NCBI RefSeq assembly: GCF_004297405.1
Contig: NZ_SCVC01000046.1
Location: 124,001 to 188,000, forward strand
Reading direction: 5' to 3'
Length of the DNA: 64,000 nt
Source of the DNA: Reyranella sp.
GTDB taxonomy: Bacteria > Pseudomonadota > Alphaproteobacteria > Reyranellales > Reyranellaceae
The notes under the pieces are model-generated. The model had not been told where the DNA came from. It ran no database searches and saw nothing but the letters and a program-made list of their open reading frames with translations. A program made the translations under genes and the position numbers. Positions 15,890 through 24,016 of this stretch are shown here, one piece after another. Position 1 is the first letter of the stretch. Every line of letters begins with the position of its first letter.

Positions 15890-16756
15890 TCAGCCGCGCG
15901 CCAGTAGCCGCTGCAAATACTTGCCGTACTCGCTTTCGCGAATCGGCTGGATCAACCTTTCGAATGCATTGTCGTCGATATAGCCCTTGCGCCAAGCGAT
16001 CTCCTCAGGACTGCCGATCTGCAGGCCCTGGCGATCTTCGACGGTTTCGACGAACTGCGCGGCGCGCAGCAGGCTCGACGGCGTGCCGGTGTCGAGCCAG
16101 GCGTAGCCGCGACCCAGCTTCTCGACGGTGAGCCGCCCTTCCTTCAGGTAGTGTGCGTTGATGTCGCTGATCTCCAGTTCACCGCGCGCCGAGCGTGGGA
16201 TCTGGCCGGCGACATCGCATACATCCGAATCGTAAAAGTAGAGTCCGGTGACCGCCCAGTTCGACTTCGGCTGCTTCGGCTTCTCGACAATGCTGAGTGC
16301 ACGCCCCTCGGCATCGAACTCTACAACACCATAGGCTGATGGATCGGCCACCCAATAGGCGTAGACCACGGCGCCATTTCCCTGGGCACCACGCTCCGCG
16401 ACCGCCGGCAGCGAATCGCCATAGAAGAGATTGTCGCCCAGGATCAAGCCGACACGGCTATCGCCGATGAAACGGCGGCCAATCAGGAACGCCTCGGCGA
16501 TGCCGCCGGGTTTGGGCTGCGGCTCATAGCCGATCTCGATGCCCCACTGGCGACCGTCGCCGAACAGCCGGCGATAAGCCTCGGCATCGCCGGGATTGAC
16601 GATCAGCAGAATGTCGCGGCACCCCGCCAGCATCAGCGTGGTTAGCGGGTAATAGACCATCGGCTTGTTGTAGACCGGCAGGAGCTGCTTGTTGGCTGCC
16701 CGCGTCATGGGGTAGAGCCGCGTGCCGCTGCCGCCTGAGAGAATGATTCCCTTCAT
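15890..16756 (-). CDS. rfbA: Glucose-1-phosphate thymidylyltransferase
   Basis: A 288-aa nucleotidyltransferase making dTDP-glucose, the first step of the dTDP-rhamnose pathway for surface polysaccharide. The N-terminal signature GIILSGGSGTRLYPMT and the later motifs KQLLPVYNKPMVYYPL, LGDNLFYG, EKPKQPKSNWAVTGLYFYD and GYAWLDTGT are all present and length is normal. The start was set at MKGIIL (16756), since upstream in-frame codons extend beyond the family's N-terminus. The rest of the rfb set is not in the window. It is divergent from the YbaK-type gene by 22 bases. Confidence 0.93.
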   Translation of the reverse strand: MKGIILSGGSGTRLYPMTRAANKQLLPVYNKPMVYYPLTTLMLAGCRDILLIVNPGDAEAYRRLFGDGRQWGIEIGYEPQPKPGGIAEAFLIGRRFIGDSRVGLILGDNLFYGDSLPAVAERGAQGNGAVVYAYWVADPSAYGVVEFDAEGRALSIVEKPKQPKSNWAVTGLYFYDSDVCDVAGQIPRSARGELEISDINAHYLKEGRLTVEKLGRGYAWLDTGTPSSLLRAAQFVETVEDRQGLQIGSPEEIAWRKGYIDDNAFERLIQPIRESEYGKYLQRLLARG

Positions 16757-16778
16757 TCCCGCCATGTAAGACGAGCCC

Positions 16779-17270
16779 ATGCACAGTCCGCAACAGTTAT
16801 TCGACCGTCTCGCAACCCTGGGCATCCCCCACCGGACCGTCGAGCATCCTCCGGTGTTCACTGTCGAGGAGGCAAAAACGCTGCGCGGCGACCTGCCTGG
16901 CCATCACATCAAGAACCTCTTCCTGCGCAATAAAAAGGAGGAGATGTGGCTGGTGGTCGCCCTCGAGGATCGTGCGGTCGACCTGAAGCGGCTTGGCGAG
17001 GTGCTGGGCGCCGGCAGGCTCTCTTTCGGCAGCTCCGACCGGCTGCGCCGCCAGCTCGGCGTCGAGCCGGGTTCAGTGACCCCGCTCGCCCTGATCAACG
17101 ACGACGCGCGCGTGGTACGCTTGGCCCTGGACCGCGGTTTGACCGAGGGTGGGCCGGTGAACGCCCATCCGCTGGTCAACACCATGACCACGGCGATCGC
17201 GGCAGCGGATCTGCAGCGGTTCTTCACGGCTACCGGCCATGCGCCGCGATGGCTCGACTTTCCGCTGTAG
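16779..17270 (+). CDS. Prolyl-tRNA editing protein (YbaK/ProX-like deacylase)
   Basis: A 163-aa YbaK-domain protein. Stand-alone editing proteins of this type hydrolyse mischarged Ala-tRNA(Pro). Markers are HPPVFTVEEA near the start, GHHIKNLFLRNKK (the conserved K-N-L-F-L lysine) and the GGPVNAHPLVNTMTTAI segment at the end, typical of the ProXp-ala/PrdX branch. The 3' stop abuts a Zur-like box that controls the next gene, so the two are probably independently regulated although adjacent. Confidence 0.9.
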   Translation: MHSPQQLFDRLATLGIPHRTVEHPPVFTVEEAKTLRGDLPGHHIKNLFLRNKKEEMWLVVALEDRAVDLKRLGEVLGAGRLSFGSSDRLRRQLGVEPGSVTPLALINDDARVVRLALDRGLTEGGPVNAHPLVNTMTTAIAAADLQRFFTATGHAPRWLDFPL

Positions 17271-17285
17271 TGTTATATCATAACA
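17271..17285. promoter_or_regulatory. Zur-like operator
   Basis: TGTTATATCATAACA, a perfect 6+3+6 palindrome one base away from the TGTTATAnTATAACA Zur consensus. It starts right after the upstream stop codon and ends two bases before the ATG of the zinc-binding protein gene, so repression should be direct and the transcript may be nearly leaderless. Confidence 0.7.
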
Positions 17286-17287
17286 AT

Positions 17288-18196
17288 ATGTTGCTTCGTA
17301 CCCTTTCCCTGGCGCTTTGCCTGGGCACTCTCCTGTCCGGCGGGCTGCCGGCCTCGGCACAAACCAAGATCAAAGCCGTCGCGACCTTTTCGATCCTAGG
17401 CGACCTCGTGGCCGAAGTGGCGGGCGACCTGGCCGAGATCTCCGCCCTGGTCGGCGCCGATATCGACGCCCACACCTATCAGCCACGCCCGGCCGATGCG
17501 CGCGCCCTGGTCGAGGCCCGCGTCCTGGTGAGCAACGGTCTCGGCTTCGAAGGTTGGATCGACCGGCTGGCCAAGGCCGCGCCCTTCAAGGGCCGCGCCA
17601 TCGTGGCAACGGTCGGCGTGCCGACGCTCGAGGCGGCGCCGACGCCAGGTCACAACCATGCGCATGGTCCCGATCCGCACTGCTGGCAGGATGTCGGTCG
17701 CGTCCGGCTCTATGTCGCGAACATCGCCAAGGGCCTTTCCGAGGCCGATCCGGCAAATGCCGCTCGCTATCGCGAGCGCGCTGAACTCTATGACAAGCGG
17801 CTGGTCGAACTCGATACCTGGGTGAAACAGGAGATCGCCAAGGTTCCCGCCGAGAAACGCAAGGCGATCACCGGCCACGATTCATTCCGCTACTTCGCGG
17901 CGGCCTATGGCGTGCAGTTCAAGTCGCCGCGCGGCTACAACACCGGCAGCGAACCCTCTGCCAAGGATGTCGCCGTGCTCATCCGCCAGGTGCGTGACCA
18001 GCGCATCAAGGCATTGTTCGTCGAGAACATGACCAATCCTGGCCTGATCGACCAGATCGCGCGCGAATCAGGCGGCGTCGTGGGTCCGCGTCTCTACAGC
18101 GATGCCCTCTCGGGGCCCGATGGACCGGCGCCGACTTACGAAAAGATGATCCGGCACAATGTAACGGCGCTGGTCGCCGGCATGATGAAGAACTGA
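17288..18196 (+). CDS. Zinc/manganese ABC transporter substrate-binding protein (ZnuA/TroA type)
   Basis: A 302-aa periplasmic metal-binding protein. A clear signal peptide (MLLRTLSLALCLGTLL...PASA) is followed by the cluster A-I family pattern: DIDAHTYQPRPADARALV (first His), a His-rich loop GHNHAHGPDPH near residues 120-130, TGHDSFRYFA (second His) and LFVENMTNPGLIDQIARE with the final acidic ligand. The histidine loop favours zinc. No ATPase or permease gene follows (folD is convergent), so the partner subunits must be elsewhere. The Zur-like palindrome immediately upstream supports zinc-starvation control. ATG 17288 has no obvious ribosome site. Confidence 0.92.
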   Translation: MLLRTLSLALCLGTLLSGGLPASAQTKIKAVATFSILGDLVAEVAGDLAEISALVGADIDAHTYQPRPADARALVEARVLVSNGLGFEGWIDRLAKAAPFKGRAIVATVGVPTLEAAPTPGHNHAHGPDPHCWQDVGRVRLYVANIAKGLSEADPANAARYRERAELYDKRLVELDTWVKQEIAKVPAEKRKAITGHDSFRYFAAAYGVQFKSPRGYNTGSEPSAKDVAVLIRQVRDQRIKALFVENMTNPGLIDQIARESGGVVGPRLYSDALSGPDGPAPTYEKMIRHNVTALVAGMMKN

Positions 18197-18206
18197 GAAC
18201 AGCGGA

Positions 18207-19109
18207 TCAGACGGCCACATACGGCAAGCCGGCGACACGACGCGCCGCCTGCAGCGTATTGTACATCAGGCAGGCCACGGTCATCGGGCCGACACCGCCT
18301 GGCACTGGTGTCAGGTGCCCCGCCACCTTCTGTGCTTCGGCAAAGGCAACGTCGCCGACCAGGCGACTCTTGCCTTCCGTGGTGGGGATGCGGTTGATGC
18401 CGACATCAATCACAGCGGCACCGGGCTTGATCCAGTCACCGCGTACGAACTCCGTCTTGCCGATCGCCACCACGAGGATGTCGGCCTGTCGGCAGAGCGC
18501 CGGAAGGTCGCGCGTGCGCGAATGGGTGATCGTCACCGTGCAATCGAGGCGCAGCAGAAGCTGCGCGACCGGCCGGCCGACCAGATTCGAGCGGCCGACG
18601 ACGACAGCGTTGCAGCCAGCCAGGCTTCCCAGCGCATCCTGCAGCAGCATCGTGACGCCGAGCGGCGTGCAGGGCACGGGAAAGTCGAGCACCGCGCCCG
18701 GCGCGATCGAGCCCAATCGCCCGACGTTTATGGGATGGAAGCCGTCGACGTCCTTGGCGGGATCGATGGCCAGCAACACCTTGGCCGTGTCGATATGCTT
18801 GGGCAGCGGAAGCTGAACCAGAATGCCATTGATTGCAGGATCTGCATTGAGCTCTGCGATGACCGCCAGGAGTTCCTGCTCCGTGGTCTCGGCCGGGAGC
18901 TTGCGATCAAAGCTCGCCATGCCGAGCTCGACAGCCAGCTTGCCCTTGCTGCGCACATAGACCTGGCTGGCCGGATCGGCGCCGACCAGCACTGTCGCCA
19001 GACCGGGCTTGGGTCCACCCTTGCCGACAAGATCCGCCACGCCGGCCGCCACCCGCTCGCGCAGGCCCATGGCGAACGCTTTGCCATCGATCAACTTTGC
19101 ATCAGCCAT
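18207..19109 (-). CDS. folD: Bifunctional methylenetetrahydrofolate dehydrogenase/cyclohydrolase
   Basis: A 300-aa FolD interconverting 5,10-methylene-THF and 10-formyl-THF with NADP. Motifs: ASQVYVRSKGKLAVELG (with the catalytic Lys), GILVQLPLPKHID, KDVDGFHPINVGRL, VVGRSNLVGRPVAQLLL and the signature GGVGPMTVACLMYNT. Length is usual for the family. It overlaps the upstream DUF167 gene's 3' end by 8 bases, giving a yggT-DUF167-folD transcript on the minus strand, a common alphaproteobacterial order. Confidence 0.96.
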   Translation of the reverse strand: MADAKLIDGKAFAMGLRERVAAGVADLVGKGGPKPGLATVLVGADPASQVYVRSKGKLAVELGMASFDRKLPAETTEQELLAVIAELNADPAINGILVQLPLPKHIDTAKVLLAIDPAKDVDGFHPINVGRLGSIAPGAVLDFPVPCTPLGVTMLLQDALGSLAGCNAVVVGRSNLVGRPVAQLLLRLDCTVTITHSRTRDLPALCRQADILVVAIGKTEFVRGDWIKPGAAVIDVGINRIPTTEGKSRLVGDVAFAEAQKVAGHLTPVPGGVGPMTVACLMYNTLQAARRVAGLPYVAV

Positions 19110-19452
19110 GCTTGCGCACCCGTTGTTCCCATTCGGCTATCCGGTCGGCGAGCAAAGCGATATCGCCCGCCACGCTCACGGTCTTGTCTCGGGCCGTCGC
19201 CCCGCGCATCACGTCGAAGCTGGACTTCGGCAGACGCCACGCCTCGGCGAGCAGCGCGATCACGGCGGCGTTGGCTTTGCCATCCTCGGGAGGGGCCGTC
19301 ACTGCGGCCTTGAGCCCGCCCTCGGCGGTCAATTCGAGCACGGAGCGGCGGGCGCCCGGCTGGGCACGAAGCTGAATCGTGACGCCGTCTTTGGCGCGGC
19401 GCAGGAAGGGCGGATCGCTCAGCGGATGAAGGCTGGCCAGACGTACTCCCAC
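19102..19452 (-). CDS. DUF167 (YggU) family protein
   Basis: A 116-aa small conserved protein with the family core: VTIQLRAQPGARRS near residue 24, LKAAVTAPPEDGKANAAVI and the SSFDVMRGATARDKTVSVAG segment. No function is established for the family. The start is GTG at 19452, which overlaps the end of yggT by 34 bases; a start further in is possible, as the first ~20 residues are not family-typical. It is translated between yggT and folD. Confidence 0.9.
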   Translation of the reverse strand: MGVRLASLHPLSDPPFLRRAKDGVTIQLRAQPGARRSVLELTAEGGLKAAVTAPPEDGKANAAVIALLAEAWRLPKSSFDVMRGATARDKTVSVAGDIALLADRIAEWEQRVRKHG

Positions 19453-19712
19453 AGCAGGCTGCGCAGGAAGAACAGGCCCAGCAGCAAGATCACTGGCGAA
19501 ATGTCGACGCCACCGAGGTTAGGGAGGATGCGGCGGATCGGGCGCAGCACTGGCTCGGTCAACCGGAAGAGGAGGTCGACGATCACCCGGATAAATTGAT
19601 TGCGGACGTTCACCACGCCGAATGCCACCAGCCAACTCATGATGGCGCTCGCGATCACGACCCAGGTGTAGATGTCGATAACGCTATCGATCAGCTTCGC
19701 CAGCGAGATCAT
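19419..19712 (-). CDS. YggT family membrane protein
   Basis: A 97-aa integral membrane protein with two hydrophobic segments (around residues 10-32 and 70-92) and the YggT hallmark VLRPIRRILPNLGGVDISPVI in between. ATG 19712 is chosen because GGGGAG precedes it and it yields the usual length. YggT proteins are linked to osmotic stress and envelope/division functions, but the mechanism is not settled. It is the first gene of the yggT-DUF167-folD set. Confidence 0.9.
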   Translation of the reverse strand: MISLAKLIDSVIDIYTWVVIASAIMSWLVAFGVVNVRNQFIRVIVDLLFRLTEPVLRPIRRILPNLGGVDISPVILLLGLFFLRSLLWEYVWPAFIR

Positions 19713-19792
19713 CGGCTCCCCGTCCATTAAAACCGGCGAGCCGCCGGCCGCGCGCACCCTACTCGGGCAAGATTGTCGATCACAAGCCCATT

Positions 19793-20443
19793 TCAGGCTC
19801 TTGTCAGGCTGAGTTCGACGCTACCGAGCCGAATGATGCGGGCCGCACTGATATCGCGTGGACCGTGCTCGGGCAGCAGCCGGGCGCCGTCGATGAAGGT
19901 ACCGCCGGGGCTGCCGAGATCTTCCAGGCCGAGTCGCTGGCCCGCAGTCATGAGGCGGGCATGCGGTTGCCCGACCGAGGGATCTGGCACGCTAAGATCG
20001 GTCGGCGCCGTGGCAAGCGCACCCGTCAGGGCATAGGTCGCGGGACCGCCATAGACGGTCAGCGCGACAGTACCGCCATTGCCGAGCACGCCCGTGAGCT
20101 TCCAGCCACGGCCATCCGCCAGGGCAGCCGGCGGCGGCGGCAAGATGGCCGGCCCAGTCGGCGGGGGTGGTCCGCGTGGCGGCGGCGGCGCATAGCCCGG
20201 CGAGGCCGGTGCAGGTTCATCGCGCGGCCAGCGCATATAGGCGAACACCCAGAGGAGGATGAGGGGCACGACGGCGCCCACCGCGGTCAGGCTGAGCAGG
20301 ATGGAGCCAAGCCCCGCCCAGCCCGGCAGGCCGGCCTTCTCGACGATGCGCCAGGCCATCCAGCCGGCCAACACGGTGCCGATCAGGGCGAAGGCGCCGG
20401 TAATCCCGAAAAAGCCCATCAGGGCAGCAATCTCGGCACCCAT
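19793..20443 (-). CDS. Membrane-anchored FHA-domain protein
   Basis: A 216-aa protein. The N-terminus holds two hydrophobic segments (~8-30 and ~45-68), then a proline-rich linker (~78-105; PPPPRGPPPPTGP), then an FHA-like beta domain: DLSVPDPSVGQPHARL (S-x-x-H core), GLEDLGSPGGTFIDGARL (the G-(T/S)-(F/Y)-(V/I)-(N/D)-G turn), ending IIRLGSVELSL. FHA domains bind phosphothreonine peptides; no kinase gene is nearby. It is separated by 2 bases from the upstream two-TM gene, so they are co-transcribed. Confidence 0.8.
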   Translation of the reverse strand: MGAEIAALMGFFGITGAFALIGTVLAGWMAWRIVEKAGLPGWAGLGSILLSLTAVGAVVPLILLWVFAYMRWPRDEPAPASPGYAPPPPRGPPPPTGPAILPPPPAALADGRGWKLTGVLGNGGTVALTVYGGPATYALTGALATAPTDLSVPDPSVGQPHARLMTAGQRLGLEDLGSPGGTFIDGARLLPEHGPRDISAARIIRLGSVELSLTRA

Positions 20444-20445
20444 CG

Positions 20446-20700
20446 CTATCGCCCTGCCACCGGACGCTGCTGCCCGGCTTCACCGTTCGGCCAATCGCTG
20501 AAGGCCAGAACGCCCATGACGATGAACGAGCCGATCAACGGCACCAGATGGAACAGCGCCAGCGCGCCGGAGAAACCCGCGCGCTGGCAGATGCGCCAGG
20601 TCGGGATGATCAGCAGCAACGCCACCAGAATGTGGCCGATCACGACCGAGAACAGCAGTACCGCGCTCAATCCCAGCAGCCAGCTCACGGGATCACCCAT
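20446..20700 (-). CDS. Small two-helix membrane protein
   Basis: An 84-aa protein with two predicted membrane helices (about residues 7-33 and 45-66) and a short polar tail. The sequence LLLIIPTWRICQRAGFSGALALFHLVPLIG resembles the N-terminal membrane part of the downstream FHA protein (RIVEKAGLPGWAGL...VVPLIL), so the two probably share a membrane module. It is two bases upstream of the FHA gene on the same strand. Function unknown. Confidence 0.75.
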   Translation of the reverse strand: MGDPVSWLLGLSAVLLFSVVIGHILVALLLIIPTWRICQRAGFSGALALFHLVPLIGSFIVMGVLAFSDWPNGEAGQQRPVAGR

Positions 20701-20740
20701 GTTCGTTCATCAAACTTCTTATTTCCGAAACGGCTGCCGA

Positions 20741-21133
20741 TCAGGCCAGCGCCACGACTTCGATCTCGACCATGACGTCGCGCGGCAAACGTGCCACTTC
20801 GACCGTCGAGCGCGCCGGTGCGGCGTCGCCGAAATACTCCGGCCGGCCGTAGACGTCGTTCATGGCGACGAAGCTGTCCATGCTCTTCAGGAACACGGTG
20901 GTCTTCACGGCGCGGTCAAGCCCGCTGCCCGCCTCCTTCAGCACCGCCTGCAGGTTCTTCAGTACCTGATGTGTCTGCTCGGCGATGCCGCCCTCGACGA
21001 TGTTGCCGGTCTTGGGATCGAGCGGGATCTGGCCGGCGCAGAACACCAGGCCATTGGCCACGATGGCCTGCGAATAGGGGCCGAGCGCCTTGGGGGCGGC
21101 TGCCGTCTGAACCACTTTCTTGCCGTTGGCCAC
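20741..21133 (-). CDS. ridA: RidA family enamine/imine deaminase
   Basis: A 130-aa RidA protein that hydrolyses reactive 2-aminoacrylate-type enamines formed by PLP enzymes. Motifs: ALGPYSQAIVANGLVFCAGQ, the G-G-I-x-E-Q-T helix start, and APARSTVEVARLPRDVMVEI with the substrate-binding arginine. GTG 21133 is chosen since GAGAGG lies seven bases before it and the family length is ~130; the upstream in-frame extension is not conserved. It is a single gene between the two-TM gene and tRNA-Ala. Confidence 0.95.
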   Translation of the reverse strand: MANGKKVVQTAAAPKALGPYSQAIVANGLVFCAGQIPLDPKTGNIVEGGIAEQTHQVLKNLQAVLKEAGSGLDRAVKTTVFLKSMDSFVAMNDVYGRPEYFGDAAPARSTVEVARLPRDVMVEIEVVALA

Positions 21134-21248
21134 GGGCTTACCTCTCGATTGGAAACGCGGGAAGATGTCCGGGCGGGACGCTAACACAGCCCGGTTTGCT
21201 TGACAGGTGGCTCGGCAAGCCTTATCCGCGCGGTTCTCCGGGTCGGAG

Positions 21249-21324
21249 GGGGCTGTAGCTCAGCTGGGAGAGCGCCTCGTTCGCAATGAGGAGGTCAGGG
21301 GTTCGATCCCCCTCAGCTCCACCA
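21249..21324 (+). tRNA. tRNA-Ala (anticodon CGC)
   Basis: 76 bases with encoded CCA. Acceptor GGGGCTG / CAGCTCC (one G-U pair), D-arm TAGCTCAGCTGGGAGAGC, anticodon stem CCTCG / TGAGG with loop TTCGCAA (CGC), T-arm AGGGGTTCGATCCCCCT. Confidence 0.95.
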
Positions 21325-21404
21325 ACCGCCTCGACCCGCATCTTGCCGCATCGCCGGCCACATGCTCTGGCCTGCTGCCTCTCATCGCGGCACTATTGCA
21401 GTAG

Positions 21405-22070
21405 ATGCGCAAACGCAAACGTCCAACACCCGCCGACCTCGGCCTCACCGCAGGAGAGGGGCGAATTCTCGGAGCCTTGAGGACGCCGCAGCGCATCCAG
21501 GAGTTCGTCGTGGGCTTGCGCGCGAATTTCGAACAGGACGGCGACACGTTGCGCTCCGTGCGCGGCGTGTTGCGCCATCGCGAAGCCCATTGCCTCGAGG
21601 CGGCGTTTGTCGCGGCCTGCGCGCTCTGGCTGCAGGGTGAGCCGCCGCTGGTCATGGATCTGACGGCGGCCAAAGACGATGCCGATCACGTCGTCGCGCT
21701 GTTCCGGCGCAACGGCTGCTGGGGCGCAATCTCCAAGAGCAACCACGCCTGGCTGCGCTGGCGCGATCCGGTCTATCGCAGCTTGCGCGAACTCGCGATG
21801 TCGTACTTCCACGAATATTTCAACAACGGCCGCAAGACGCTGCGCACCTATTCGACCTCGTTCGACCTGCGCCGCTTTGCGCCGGAAACCTGGATCACCG
21901 GCGAGGAGAATTGCTGGGATGTCGGCGCCGCGCTCGACGATGCGCGCCACTATCGCCTGATCAAGCCGGCCCAGATGCGCTGGCTGATGCCGCCCGATGC
22001 CACCGTGCTGCGGGCCGACGACCTCGTTCAATACGAAAGCCGCGATCGCAAGACGGCACGCAAGTACTAA
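21405..22070 (+). CDS. Conserved hypothetical protein, transglutaminase-like
   Basis: A 221-aa soluble protein. The middle has a Cys/Asp/His arrangement that I associate with transglutaminase-like proteins: REAHCLEAAFVAACALW, PPLVMDLTAAKDDADHVVALF, then GCWGAISKSNHAWLRWRDP and ELAMSYFHEYFN. The conserved pattern (H-C-L-E-A, D-H-V, K-S-N-H) is widespread in proteobacteria, but no function is assigned that I know. It starts at ATG 21405, 80 bases after tRNA-Ala, and may be co-transcribed with the secreted protein 12 bases downstream. Confidence 0.75.
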   Translation: MRKRKRPTPADLGLTAGEGRILGALRTPQRIQEFVVGLRANFEQDGDTLRSVRGVLRHREAHCLEAAFVAACALWLQGEPPLVMDLTAAKDDADHVVALFRRNGCWGAISKSNHAWLRWRDPVYRSLRELAMSYFHEYFNNGRKTLRTYSTSFDLRRFAPETWITGEENCWDVGAALDDARHYRLIKPAQMRWLMPPDATVLRADDLVQYESRDRKTARKY

Positions 22071-22082
22071 GGGAGCGCCATC

Positions 22083-22739
22083 ATGAGACGAGTCATTTCG
22101 ATCCTGCTTCTGGTCATGCTCGGCTCTGCGCCGGCCGCCGCGCAGATCCCTGCCGAATGGCAGGCCGCCGCCCAGGCGGTGATCGGCGAACTGGAGCGCG
22201 ATCAACCGCAGGCCGCGGCTAAACCATGGGGATCCGAACTGACACAGGGTTGGCACCTGGCGCGCGCCTGGCGCAAACACAACAACGGCAACGTCGAGAT
22301 CATCCTGGCCGAGTATCTGACATTCGTTGCGCTCTGCCGCCGCGGTTGCGCCAACAGCACGATCGAAGGTCAGGGCTATGTCAGCGTGGCCGAACAGGTG
22401 AAGGGCTTGCGCAGCCAGAATGGCGGGCCCTATGCGCTGGCAGGCAATGCCCATGCTTGGCTCGCCGCCCTGCCCGACCCCACGGGCGCCGCGAAGAAGA
22501 ACGCCACAATGTGGGAGAAGGACCCCGACGTGGCGGCGGCCGACTTCGCCACCGGCAACATCTATGCGCTGGCCTGGCTGCTAGCGCGCAACCGGCCAAC
22601 GCCCACGGAGCAAGCGGAGGCCTTCGCGCGCTTTGCCCTCTTCGTGCAGGGCAAGGCCTGGATCGGCGGACGCTGCATCGACATCTCCAAAGTGGCGACA
22701 GTGCTCGACGCACCGCCACGCATCGATACGTGCAAGTGA
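22083..22739 (+). CDS. Secreted hypothetical protein
   Basis: A 218-aa protein with a signal peptide (MRRVISILLLVMLGSAPAAAQ). The mature part has a helix-rich composition and three cysteines (CRRGCANS and CIDISK, plus a C-terminal Cys), suggesting periplasmic disulfides. I do not recognise a family. It follows the transglutaminase-like gene by 12 bases with GGGAG before the ATG, and is ended by a bidirectional hairpin. Confidence 0.75.
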   Translation: MRRVISILLLVMLGSAPAAAQIPAEWQAAAQAVIGELERDQPQAAAKPWGSELTQGWHLARAWRKHNNGNVEIILAEYLTFVALCRRGCANSTIEGQGYVSVAEQVKGLRSQNGGPYALAGNAHAWLAALPDPTGAAKKNATMWEKDPDVAAADFATGNIYALAWLLARNRPTPTEQAEAFARFALFVQGKAWIGGRCIDISKVATVLDAPPRIDTCK

Positions 22740-22754
22740 GTGAGGACAAAGAAA

Positions 22755-22777
22755 AAGGGGCGCCATAGGCGCCCCTT
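22755..22777. terminator. Bidirectional rho-independent terminator
   Basis: Perfect 10-bp stem AAGGGGCGCC / GGCGCCCCTT with loop ATA, A-run on the left and T-rich tract on the right. It sits between convergent genes ending at 22739 (+) and 22800 (-) and can serve both. Confidence 0.85.
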
Positions 22778-22799
22778 CTAATTTCTCCGGATCGCGTCG

Positions 22800-23867
22800 T
22801 TACTCGGCGGCGATCGCGTCCTTCACGAATTTCTTGGCGTCGAAGTCTTCGGCGACCTTCAGGTCGTTGCCGATCAGCTTCTCGACGTCGATGTTGGCGT
22901 ACTCCATCACGCCCATATCGCCGAGCGCCTTCTGCACCTTCGGCCCGAACAGGCCGATCTCCTTCAAGATCGGCACGATACGGGTGAAGAGGCGCGTGCG
23001 GAACGCCTGCATGGCGCCGGAGTTGAAGGCGTATTCCATCAGCTTGTCGACCGGCAGGCCCGACCGCATCCAGACCTCGGCCTGGTTGAAGCGATCGCGC
23101 ATGAAGTAGAGCGCCTCGACGGTGAACTCCTCACGCTCCGCCCGCTCATGATCGGAAAGGTGCGGGTAGTATTCACGCAGCGCCATGCGGCCGAAGGTGA
23201 CGTGCCGCGCCTCGTCCTGCATGACATAGGCGTTCACCGAAGCGGCCAGGTTGTTCTTGGCGCTGTCGCGGATGCGCTGGAAGGCGGCGAGAGCCAGGCC
23301 CTCGATCAGCACCTGCATGCCGAGATAGGTCATGTCCCAGCGGCGGTCGGTCAGAGTCTGCTCGAGCAGGCTCTTCAGCGACTCGGTGATCGGGTAGGCC
23401 GACTTGAACTTTTCATGGATCAGCCGCTTGTAGCTCTCGACGTGGCGGGCTTCGTCCATCACCTGCGTGGCGGCATAGAACTTGGCGTTCATGTCGGGCA
23501 CGGTGTTCACGATCTTGGCGGTGGCGATCAAAGCGCCCTGCTCGCCGTGCATGAACTGGCAGATCGAGTGGCACTGCAGGTTGAAGCGCAGCCAGTTCTT
23601 TTCCTTCTCGGTCATCTTTTCCCAGAAGGGGGAGCCGTAGATCGGAATGGACTCATCGGCCATGCCCATCGGGTTGTCTTCGAACAGCTCCTGGCTCCAG
23701 TCGATACGCGTGCTGGTATCCCACTGCTGCTGCTTGCCCTTTTCGTAGAGGTTCAGGAGGTCCGCCGAACCGTCTTCGTATTCCCAGTTGAAGGCGATCT
23801 CAGTGGCGCCATCGAACTTCCAATTCGTGACTTCGACTGGCAGCTGGTAAATTTTTTGCGTCGTCAT
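22800..23867 (-). CDS. Diiron ferritin-like protein, putative oxygenase component (paralogue A)
   Basis: A 355-aa four-helix-bundle protein with a complete carboxylate diiron site: Glu109 (MHGEQGAL), Glu139-x-x-His142 (DEARHVESY), Glu189 (LIEGLAL) and Glu219-x-x-His222 (DEARHVTFG). Two ExxH motifs and two extra glutamates place it with the R2/AurF/acyl-ACP-desaturase class of oxygenases or oxidases; substrate unknown. I set the start at 23867 (MTTQKIYQLP) because it matches paralogue B residue for residue. Paralogue B (26362-27429) has the same length and the same 16-bp upstream element. The divergent flavin/2Fe-2S reductase is the plausible electron donor. Confidence 0.8.
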   Translation of the reverse strand: MTTQKIYQLPVEVTNWKFDGATEIAFNWEYEDGSADLLNLYEKGKQQQWDTSTRIDWSQELFEDNPMGMADESIPIYGSPFWEKMTEKEKNWLRFNLQCHSICQFMHGEQGALIATAKIVNTVPDMNAKFYAATQVMDEARHVESYKRLIHEKFKSAYPITESLKSLLEQTLTDRRWDMTYLGMQVLIEGLALAAFQRIRDSAKNNLAASVNAYVMQDEARHVTFGRMALREYYPHLSDHERAEREEFTVEALYFMRDRFNQAEVWMRSGLPVDKLMEYAFNSGAMQAFRTRLFTRIVPILKEIGLFGPKVQKALGDMGVMEYANIDVEKLIGNDLKVAEDFDAKKFVKDAIAAE

Positions 23868-23923
23868 GGGCTCTTGACCTCCTGGCGCTGAACCTAGTCC
23901 CATCCCCTTACGGAGCGGTAAAC

Positions 23924-23939
23924 ATGACGCTCCGTTCAT
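23924..23939. promoter_or_regulatory. Shared upstream element of the diiron paralogues (copy 1)
   Basis: ATGACGCTCCGTTCAT, 57 bases before the start of paralogue A, and identical to 27475-27490 before paralogue B. The outer bases are inverted (ATGA...TCAT), like a TetR/FadR-class operator with an imperfect core. Confidence 0.6.
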
Positions 23940-24016
23940 TTTTCTGAGCGGAACCTATCACAGTCTGCTAGGAGAGTCCCGCACGGAAATCGGGGTTTTT
24001 AAGAACGGATTTATCG

